Below are positions 6,118 through 11,890 of a DNA stretch of 11,890 nt, piece after piece. The position numbers and the translations under genes are program-made. Location of the stretch: assembly GCA_023417635.1 (NCBI GenBank), contig JAEZFF010000091.1, positions 1-11,890 of the forward strand, written 5' to 3'. Numbering within the stretch: the stretch's first letter is position 1; every line of letters starts with the position of its first letter. This DNA comes from Bacillota bacterium. Its GTDB lineage: Bacteria > Bacillota > Clostridia > Oscillospirales > Acutalibacteraceae. The notes below the pieces were generated by a model. It was not told where the DNA came from, searched no databases, and was given only the letters and a program-made list of their open reading frames with translations.

Positions 6118-8649
6118 TTAACGTTTTTTCTTCTTGGACTTTGACTTCTTTTTGCCGGAACTTTTCTTGCCGGAAGTATTCTTTGTGGCAGAAGAAGCAG
6201 CCGGTTTTGCTTCTGAACCTGTGGAAGAAGGAATGGTCGCTGCCGAAACAGTTTCTGCCTCTCTGGCTAAAGCTGTTTTTGCATTTGCCTGAGCCAGCAT
6301 TTTCACTTTGTGGTTTTCCCACATTGCATAAAGCGGGCCAGCGATACAAATGGACGAATAACAGCCGCTTATAATACCGAACACCATTGGCAGCGCAAAC
6401 GTAACAATGCTGGAAAGATGATAAAAACTACCAACTACAAGCACTGTTGCAACAGATGCAACGGTTGTGCCTACTGTAAACAGCGAGCGTACCAATGTTT
6501 GGTTAATACTCGTGTTGACCAAAACAGGGTATCCTGCTTTTAGTCCCATTAATTTACGGTTCTCACGAATACGGTCATAAACAACAATCGTATCATTCAG
6601 TGAGTAACCAAGGATTGTAAGAGCGACTGCAATAAAGTTGTCGTCTATTGGGAAACGGAAGAAAATAAATGCGAAGTAAACCATTATCACATCGTGCAGC
6701 AAGGCTATAATTGCAAAGATACCTGCTGCCATACCTCCGATTTTGCGGAACCGAAGGGCCACATAAATATCCAAAGCAATAAACGCGATTAAAATAGCAA
6801 CCAGGCATTTTGCAAAGAAGGTTTGCCCCATTGTTGGGTTAACGGAACTGGTTTCAATGCTGGTAAAGCCTGCATTCGGATAAGCCTGCTTTAACGCATT
6901 TCTGACTGCCTTCTGATCAGTAGTGGAAAGCGCGTTTGTCCCAGAGAATGACAGCGTAATGTTATCCGCTGCACTGGCACCGGTTGACGTTTTGACGTTT
7001 TTATCAATAATAACGGAAACGTCACGATGCACAGCATCCTCTACAGCATGCTCAATCTGATTTGCATTTACTTCACCAGTGTACGAATATCTTTCAAGCG
7101 CACCGCCTGTAAAATCGATGCTCAGTTTTGTACCGAAAACAAAATTGCAGATTAAGCCAGCTACCATAATAAGAATGGAAATGCTAAAGTAAATCTTACG
7201 GTTTTCATAGAAACGGATTTTGAATGCTTTTCCAGGAACCGTACCGCCATACAGCCACGGATTGCGTGCAAAGCTGAATTGCGAAACGGCACGTGTCATT
7301 AAACGCGTTGCAAAAACACCAAAAATAAAGTTGCCAATGATGCCGATTAACAAGGTGTAGCCGAACGAATAGATGGAAGCAGTCAAAGATGGACCAAACC
7401 AGAAAGAAAGGATATTCTGCGGTCCAAATACCATCATGAGCAGCAGGGCAACAATAATCGTGGTAATATTGCCGTCGAAAATTGCCGCGAAGCTATGCTT
7501 ATCGCCTTCGTTAATTGCGGTATCCAATGTCTTGCCGGTCCACAATTCTTCTCTGATACGAGTGTCGGTAATAATATTTGCATCGACGCCCATACCAATA
7601 GACAGAATCAAACCGGCTATACCGGGCAATGTTAGTGTATTACTGTTGATAAACGGGAAAAATCCGGAAACTGCCGCAAACGTAAGGCCAATCTGGCCAA
7701 GCAGAGAAATATCTGCAATCAAGCCAGGCAGGCGGAATGTGAGCAGCATAAATACTGCTATCAGAATAAATGCGATAATACCAGCAGTCTTCATGGCATT
7801 CAGGGATGATTTGCCAAGAGTTGGGCTGATGATATTAGACTCTGTAACATTCAGTTTAAACGGAAGGGCACCAGCATTTATCTTATTGGAAAGTGCAGAG
7901 GCGTCTGCGGCTTTAAAGCCCTTGGCACCGCCGTCAATCTGGCAATTACCGCCGGTAATTGCTTCCTGAACGGTCGGGTAAGAAATCATTGTGTCATCCA
8001 TCCAAATAGAAATAACTTTCCCAACCATTTTCTGTGTAGCCGCTGCAAACTTTGTTGTGCCCGCCGGGCTAAGTTTCAGCGAAACGATGTATGTGTTCTG
8101 GCCGGTAGTCTTGTTCTGCGTCATTTCAGGTTTCGCACTAACAATGTCGGAACCCTGCAGAATAATATTGGAAGCGGTTGTCCCTTTTGGAGTTTTATAA
8201 ACAGGGTCGCCATTCGCTCCAGTAGACTGAGTCGTGTACTCCATGCCTTCACGGAACGTAACCTGCGCCGTTGCGGAAAGTTCCTCAATTGATTTCTGCG
8301 GATCAAAATTCTTTTCATCATTTTTCCACGGGAACCGCGCAATAATACGGTCATGGTTATAATCCGTGTAGACCTCATAATCGGTAATATTCTCACCGAT
8401 CATACGTTGTTTAATGATAGATTCAGCGGAATCCATCTGAGTATGTGTTGCCTTCGTCGAAGTGGCTGGCGAAAAAGTAGCTTCAACACCGCCGTTGATG
8501 TCGATACCCCAGCGAATATCGTTGACACCTTTAACATAGGTAACTTTGTTATCCCCATTTTGCCCTTTAAATCCAAAAACAGAGGCATACGTAAAGAACA
8601 GGATGAGGAGGGCGACGATGAAGAAAACAGGTTTCTTAACTCGCTTCAT
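6118..8649 (-). CDS. secDF: Fused protein-export translocase subunits SecD-SecF
   Basis: This 843-residue membrane protein joins SecD and SecF, the accessory subunits of the Sec translocon that use the proton gradient to help pull preproteins across the membrane. SecD starts with a transmembrane helix (about 7-27), then the WGIDINGG motif (47-54) and a large outer domain to about 285. Its membrane block carries GMGVDANII (352-360) with the conserved Asp356, followed by RIREE. SecF begins near 480 with a helix at about 486-506. It has IDFTGG (511-516), and its membrane block carries GYSLNDT (681-687) with Asp686, followed by YDRIREN. Twelve helices are expected. Residues about 811-843 form a Ser/Lys-rich tail ending in a dense run of basic residues, unusual in extent. 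The start at 8649 has GGAGG 8 nt upstream; the frame reaches 8703 but has no site there. It has its own promoter and terminator. Confidence 0.95.
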   Translation of the reverse strand: MKRVKKPVFFIVALLILFFTYASVFGFKGQNGDNKVTYVKGVNDIRWGIDINGGVEATFSPATSTKATHTQMDSAESIIKQRMIGENITDYEVYTDYNHDRIIARFPWKNDEKNFDPQKSIEELSATAQVTFREGMEYTTQSTGANGDPVYKTPKGTTASNIILQGSDIVSAKPEMTQNKTTGQNTYIVSLKLSPAGTTKFAAATQKMVGKVISIWMDDTMISYPTVQEAITGGNCQIDGGAKGFKAADASALSNKINAGALPFKLNVTESNIISPTLGKSSLNAMKTAGIIAFILIAVFMLLTFRLPGLIADISLLGQIGLTFAAVSGFFPFINSNTLTLPGIAGLILSIGMGVDANIITDTRIREELWTGKTLDTAINEGDKHSFAAIFDGNITTIIVALLLMMVFGPQNILSFWFGPSLTASIYSFGYTLLIGIIGNFIFGVFATRLMTRAVSQFSFARNPWLYGGTVPGKAFKIRFYENRKIYFSISILIMVAGLICNFVFGTKLSIDFTGGALERYSYTGEVNANQIEHAVEDAVHRDVSVIIDKNVKTSTGASAADNITLSFSGTNALSTTDQKAVRNALKQAYPNAGFTSIETSSVNPTMGQTFFAKCLVAILIAFIALDIYVALRFRKIGGMAAGIFAIIALLHDVIMVYFAFIFFRFPIDDNFIAVALTILGYSLNDTIVVYDRIRENRKLMGLKAGYPVLVNTSINQTLVRSLFTVGTTVASVATVLVVGSFYHLSSIVTFALPMVFGIISGCYSSICIAGPLYAMWENHKVKMLAQANAKTALAREAETVSAATIPSSTGSEAKPAASSATKNTSGKKSSGKKKSKSKKKKR

Positions 8650-8708
8650 GCGAAAATCCTCCAATGTTTGTGGTTTTCCACGAAAAAATCGCAGACTTAA
8701 CAAAGCTT

Positions 8709-8737
8709 ATTATATTGTTAAACAATCAAAAAGTCAA
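8709..8737 (-). promoter_or_regulatory. Sigma-A type promoter of secDF
   Basis: On the minus strand TTGACT (8737-8732), a 17-bp spacer and a perfect TATAAT (8714-8709). The predicted start near 8702 gives a leader of about 53 nt before the ATG at 8649. Confidence 0.88.
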
Positions 8738-8769
8738 TCGTTTCTTCCCGAGTTTCGCCAATTTCCGGG

Positions 8770-8820
8770 AAAAATACAGGGCGACAGTGGAATGTGGAAA
8801 AACACATTTCTCTGCCGCCC
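8770..8820 (-). terminator. Imperfect intrinsic terminator of the aminotransferase gene
   Basis: On the minus strand an 18-nt arm (8820-8803, starting GGGCGGCAG) pairs with 8796-8779 with one wobble and two mismatches, around a 6-nt loop. TGTATTTTT follows, reaching 8770. It lies about 25 nt after the stop codon and upstream of the secDF promoter. The delayed, short T-run makes it a moderate call. Confidence 0.65.
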
Positions 8821-8845
8821 GAACAGTCATATCAGCAAGGGACTA

Positions 8846-10120
8846 TCATTTTGAAAGCAGTTTTTCCACAGCTGCAAGCTGAACGCAGATGCAGAAAAGC
8901 TCCATCGCCTGTTCCAATTCCTCAGCAGAAGGGTATGTGGGTGCAACACGGATGTTGCTGTCCTGCGGATCTTTGCCGTACGGGAACGTAGCACCTGCAC
9001 CCGTCAGCTTCACTCCACCCTCAGCGCACAAGGATACCACACGTTTCGCGCATCCCGGAAGAACATTTACGCTGACAAAATAGCCGCCTTTCGGGCTGGA
9101 CCACTGAGCAACATTTTTCCCTGCAAGTTCTTTTTCCAGTTTTAATTCAACTGTGCGGAATTTGGGAGCAATCAGTTTCCGCTGCTTTACCATCTGCGCC
9201 TTCACACCGCTAAAGTCCTTTAAGAAATACAGGTGGCGAAGCTCATTCAGCTTGTCGGGGCTTATCATCTGAAAAGAATCGCGCTCCCGTATTTCGCGGT
9301 AATTCTCATCGCCGCAGGCCATGGCTGCAATGCCGGCACCTGGGAAAGTAATCTTGCTGGTAGACGCAAAGAAAAATACAGACTCCAGCGTACCAGCTTT
9401 CTTGCACTCGCTCCACAGACTCAGCAGCGGTTCTGTTGTTTCCGTCAGGTCGTGAACGCAGTAAGCATTATCCCAGAAAATGCGGAAATCCTTTGCTGCA
9501 GGCTTCAGCCCAGCAAAACGGCGCACTGTTTCATCGGAAAAAGTAATCCCCATTGGGTTCTCATATTTCGGCACGCACCAAATTCCTTTTACAGACGGAT
9601 CTTTAACGTACTCTTCCACTACATCCATATCCGGACCTGCAGCAGTCATCGGAACCGTAACTAAGTCAAAGCCGAAATACTCGGTAATTTTGAAGTGACG
9701 GTCATAACCAGGCGATGGGCACAGAAATTTCAGATGCTGCTGCCTGCCCCATGGTTCGCACGCAGAAAAGCCATGCGTCATGCCGCAGGCAACCGTGTCA
9801 AACATCATGGTTAAGCTGGAATTTCCGCCAAGAATGACATGGTCGGAATCAACATCCATCATTTGTGCAAAAATACTGCGAAGCTCCGGCAGGCCTTCCG
9901 GCATACCATAGTTGCGGCAGTCCATTCCGGTTGAAGACTGAAAGTTTGATTTCGAATCTAAAATATTCAGAAGGCCATCGGAAAGGCGAAGTTGTTCTGG
10001 GCCCGGCTTGCCACGGGCCATATTCAGGGAAAGCTTCTTCGCCTGAAAAGCGTGATAAGCGTTTTCCAGTTCTTTTTTCTTCTTTTCAAGCTCTGTTTTG
10101 GGTAATGTCATAAAATCCAA
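8846..10120 (-). CDS. PLP-dependent aspartate aminotransferase (PF12897-type, fold type I)
   Basis: This 424-residue fold-type I aminotransferase matches the clostridial aspartate aminotransferase group that interconverts aspartate/2-oxoglutarate and oxaloacetate/glutamate using pyridoxal phosphate. Visible landmarks are LNMARGKPGPEQL (32-44), the PLP-contacting Asn188 in KYENPMG, Asp217 and Tyr220 in WDNAYCVHD, the Schiff-base Lys256 in ASTSKITFPGAG, and the substrate-carboxylate Arg391 in NIRVAPTYPS. I place the start at the TTG at 10120: AAGGAG lies 9 nt upstream, and the resulting N-terminus MDFMTLPKTEL lines up with the usual family start. The TTG at 10138 precedes that site, the ATG at 10129 directly abuts it, and the ATG at 10111 is too far from it. 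The gene has its own promoter and sits just downstream of asnS on the same strand. Substrate preference is inferred from family resemblance. Confidence 0.9.
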   Translation of the reverse strand: MDFMTLPKTELEKKKKELENAYHAFQAKKLSLNMARGKPGPEQLRLSDGLLNILDSKSNFQSSTGMDCRNYGMPEGLPELRSIFAQMMDVDSDHVILGGNSSLTMMFDTVACGMTHGFSACEPWGRQQHLKFLCPSPGYDRHFKITEYFGFDLVTVPMTAAGPDMDVVEEYVKDPSVKGIWCVPKYENPMGITFSDETVRRFAGLKPAAKDFRIFWDNAYCVHDLTETTEPLLSLWSECKKAGTLESVFFFASTSKITFPGAGIAAMACGDENYREIRERDSFQMISPDKLNELRHLYFLKDFSGVKAQMVKQRKLIAPKFRTVELKLEKELAGKNVAQWSSPKGGYFVSVNVLPGCAKRVVSLCAEGGVKLTGAGATFPYGKDPQDSNIRVAPTYPSAEELEQAMELFCICVQLAAVEKLLSK

Positions 10121-10171
10121 CGTGAGCATCTCCTTCAAGCAAATTGCAGAATCACTCGCAAACTAATTCAT

Positions 10172-10200
10172 ATTTTAACGTTTATGCCTTAAAATTGCAA
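10172..10200 (-). promoter_or_regulatory. Promoter of the aminotransferase gene
   Basis: On the minus strand TTGCAA (10200-10195), a 17-bp spacer and TAAAAT (10177-10172). The predicted start near 10165 gives a leader of about 45 nt. An AT-rich region with TGCAA-type half-sites lies directly upstream. Confidence 0.65.
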
Positions 10201-10204
10201 GTAT

Positions 10205-10226
10205 AAATTTGCATTTGTGCAATTTT
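10205..10226. repeat. Imperfect inverted repeat upstream of the aminotransferase promoter
   Basis: AAATTTGCA (10205-10213) and TGCAATTTT (10218-10226) are complementary at eight of nine positions around TTTG. It is immediately upstream of the -35 element, which itself contains a similar TTGCAA, so it could be an operator. No regulator can be named. Confidence 0.35.
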
Positions 10227-10250
10227 GTTTGAAATTTCATTCATTCAGTA

Positions 10251-10278
10251 TAAAAAAGCAGCTGCTTGCGCAACTGCT
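10251..10278 (-). terminator. Intrinsic terminator of asnS
   Basis: On the minus strand AGCAGTTGC (10278-10270) pairs with GCAGCTGCT (10265-10257) with one wobble, around a GCAA tetraloop. A T-run follows to about 10252. It lies about 35 nt after the asnS stop. Confidence 0.88.
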
Positions 10279-10312
10279 TCTGCTCTATAGTTTGACCATC
10301 TTGAAGCCAGAA

Positions 10313-11707
10313 TTAAAATTCTGCGGAACCCACTGTGCGAGGGAACGGGAGTACATCCCGGATATTTGAAATGCCCGTAAGGTACATAACAAGGCGTTCA
10401 AATCCAAGGCCAAAACCTGCATGCTGTGTCCCACCATAGCGCCGCAGGTCAAGGTACCAGCGGTAATTCTCCTCGTTCATACCAAGTTCGCGAATGCGGG
10501 CCTGCAGCAGATCAAGACGTTCTTCACGCTGACTGCCGCCAATAATTTCCCCAATACCCGGTACAAGGCAGTCAACTGCAGCAACTGTTTTACCATCGTC
10601 GTTCTGACGCATATAAAAAGCCTTGATTTCTTTTGGATAATCGGTGACGAAAACCGGGCATCCATAAACCTGTTCCGTCAGAAATCTTTCATGCTCAGTC
10701 TGCAGGTCGGTTCCCCAGGAGACCGGGTACTCAAATTTACTGTTGCTCTTTTCCAATATCTTTACTGCGTCGGTGTAGGTAACGCGGGCAAATTCAGAGT
10801 TAGCAACATGATTCAAGCGTTCCAGCAAACCTTTGTCCACAAAACGATTCAAGAAATCCAAATCATCCGGGCAGCGTTTCATCACATATCGGATAACATA
10901 TTTTATCATGTCTTCCGCAAGAGCCATGTCGTCATTCAGGTCAGCAAAAGCAATTTCCGGCTCAATCATCCAAAACTCAGCCGCATGGCGCTGTGTATTG
11001 GAATTTTCTGCACGGAACGTTGGCCCAAACGTATAAACGCGGCCATAAGCCATTGCCATGCATTCTGCCTCAAGCTGACCGGAAACCGTAAGCGATGTGT
11101 GTTTACCAAAGAAATCCTGCGTGAAGTCCACCTTTCCCTCTTCCGTCTTTGGTAAATTGCTGAGATCGAAGGAAGTTACGGTAAACATTTCACCGGCACC
11201 TTCGCAGTCGCTGCCGGTAATCAGCGGAGTATTCACATACACAAAATCGCGTTCCTGAAAAAAGCGATGAATGGCATACGCCGCTGCGGAACGGACACGG
11301 AAAGCCGCGCCGAAAAGGTTTGTGCGAGCACGCAGATGAGCGACTGTACGCAGATATTCCGGCGAATGACGCTTTTTCTGAAGCGGATAGTCCGGAGTAG
11401 ACTCCCCCTCCAGCCGAATCGACTCCGCATGGATTTCAAGCGGCTGTTTTGCCTGTGGCGTCGCAAGCACGCTGCCAGAAACAACAACGGAAGCGCCCAC
11501 ATTCATCTTTGCTGCTTCTTTATAATTATCAATTTTGCCTTCTTCAAAGACGATTTGAACACCCTTGAAGCAACTGCCGTCATTCAGGTCAATAAAGCCA
11601 AATGCTTTCGAAGCGCGTACAGAACGAATCCAGCCGCACACTGTCACTGATTTTCCGTCGTACTCGCTTAATTTTTGATACAGATCCGCAATTAAAACAC
11701 GTTTCAA
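10313..11707 (-). CDS. asnS: Asparaginyl-tRNA synthetase
   Basis: This 464-residue class IIb aminoacyl-tRNA synthetase charges tRNA-Asn with asparagine in the cytoplasm. An N-terminal anticodon-binding OB fold covers about 15-102 (VCGWIRSVRASKAFGFIDLN at 23-42). The catalytic domain carries the motif 2 segment FRAENSNTQRHAAEF (231-245), the GIGEIIGGSQRE block (384-395) and motif 3 GFGLGFERLVMY (431-442). The DFFGKHTSLTVSGQLEAE segment separates AsnRS from AspRS. Length is normal for the family. I place the start at the TTG at 11707, with GGAGG 8 nt upstream. The in-frame ATG at 11782 lies upstream of the predicted transcription start and has no site. An ATG abutting the GGAGG opens a three-codon frame that closes on a TGA overlapping the TTG. 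The leader is too short for a T-box, so tRNA-dependent antitermination is not seen. Confidence 0.95.
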   Translation of the reverse strand: MKRVLIADLYQKLSEYDGKSVTVCGWIRSVRASKAFGFIDLNDGSCFKGVQIVFEEGKIDNYKEAAKMNVGASVVVSGSVLATPQAKQPLEIHAESIRLEGESTPDYPLQKKRHSPEYLRTVAHLRARTNLFGAAFRVRSAAAYAIHRFFQERDFVYVNTPLITGSDCEGAGEMFTVTSFDLSNLPKTEEGKVDFTQDFFGKHTSLTVSGQLEAECMAMAYGRVYTFGPTFRAENSNTQRHAAEFWMIEPEIAFADLNDDMALAEDMIKYVIRYVMKRCPDDLDFLNRFVDKGLLERLNHVANSEFARVTYTDAVKILEKSNSKFEYPVSWGTDLQTEHERFLTEQVYGCPVFVTDYPKEIKAFYMRQNDDGKTVAAVDCLVPGIGEIIGGSQREERLDLLQARIRELGMNEENYRWYLDLRRYGGTQHAGFGLGFERLVMYLTGISNIRDVLPFPRTVGSAEF

Positions 11708-11753
11708 ATTCTCATCCTCCAAAATAGGAATTACTATTATTTTACATGTGAAT

Positions 11754-11782
11754 ATCTTACCGCACTCAAGCGTAATTTGCAA
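11754..11782 (-). promoter_or_regulatory. Promoter of asnS
   Basis: On the minus strand TTGCAA (11782-11777), a 17-bp spacer and TAAGAT (11759-11754), with a predicted start near 11747 and a leader of about 40 nt. A second possibility is TTGAGT with TAAAAT at a 19-bp spacing a little downstream; the first has the better spacing. Confidence 0.55.
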
Positions 11783-11830
11783 GCAGAAACACTATTTTTC
11801 ACAAAAAATCAAAATTTGTCGCATTAGGGC

Positions 11831-11859
11831 TTGATTTTTTCCGAATCCTTAGGTATAAT
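11831..11859 (+). promoter_or_regulatory. Sigma-A type promoter of a gene beyond the right edge
   Basis: TTGATT (11831-11836), a 17-bp spacer and a perfect TATAAT (11854-11859), divergent from asnS. The transcript would start near 11866. TCCGG (11870-11874) and CCGGA (11879-11883) can form a small hairpin at its 5' end. The target gene is not in the window. Confidence 0.78.
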
Positions 11860-11890
11860 AAAAAAGCTGTCCGGAATACCGGAAGCGTTT

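Noticed and set aside
7373..7969. Plus-strand open frame of 198 codons inside secDF
   Set aside because: Antisense shadow of conserved SecD membrane segments; composition mirrors the opposite strand and no binding site is evident.
8745..8771. TTCCCG/CGGGAA inverted repeat upstream of the secDF promoter
   Set aside because: Only six pairs around a 15-nt gap; inner bases do not continue the symmetry, so chance is a sufficient explanation.
10421..11155. Plus-strand open frame of 244 codons inside asnS
   Set aside because: Antisense to the conserved catalytic domain of AsnRS, with no motif or promoter; long open antisense frames are common over such codon usage.
11708..11760. Possible T-box leader before asnS
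   Set aside because: The predicted leader is only about 40 nt and has no specifier stem, T-box sequence or terminator/antiterminator pair.
1..11890. Mobile elements, CRISPR arrays, tRNA or rRNA genes, or a novel multi-gene defence or biosynthetic system
   Set aside because: Genes are unrelated housekeeping types on alternating strands with their own signals; no transposase, spaced direct repeats, tRNA fold or clustered unknown genes were seen.

Overview
The window looks like ordinary chromosomal, mostly housekeeping DNA from a moderate-GC Clostridia (Firmicutes). An Oscillospiraceae/Ruminococcaceae-type genome is my best guess. The basis is strong Shine-Dalgarno sequences, sigma-A type promoters with 17-bp spacers, intrinsic terminators, a fused SecDF, an MtaB-type methylthiotransferase, a YngK/GHL10-type exported protein and a clostridial aspartate aminotransferase. 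I see no phage, transposase, CRISPR array, rRNA or tRNA.

Layout. The 3' end of an unidentified small helical protein (1-365, +) is followed by a promoter and a structured leader feeding an ABC-F ATPase (469-2367, +). A small HPr-like protein (2409-2678, -) runs convergently towards the ABC-F gene with its own promoter and terminator. The mtaB-like gene (2818-4110, +) overlaps by 9 bp the 3' end of a membrane-anchored GHL10-type glycoside hydrolase (4102-5403, -). A double zinc-ribbon protein (5464-5829, +) is divergent from that hydrolase. A 288-bp non-coding stretch (5830-6117) then holds an exact 25-bp-arm palindrome and the terminator of secDF.

The right half is a co-directional minus-strand block: asnS (10313-11707), a PF12897-type aspartate aminotransferase (8846-10120) and secDF (6118-8649). 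Each has its own promoter and a terminator-like hairpin, so these are single-gene units rather than an operon. A consensus-like plus-strand promoter at 11831-11859 drives a gene beyond the window.

Themes are translation (ABC-F factor, tRNA ms2t6A modification, AsnRS), protein export and envelope (SecDF, GHL10 protein) and aspartate/asparagine supply and use (aminotransferase, AsnRS). No new multi-gene system is evident. The points most worth a second look are small: the 51-nt palindrome, the hairpin and overlapping short ORF in the ABC-F leader, the lysine-rich SecDF tail, the His-less HPr paralogue, and the repeated half-sites upstream of the aminotransferase.
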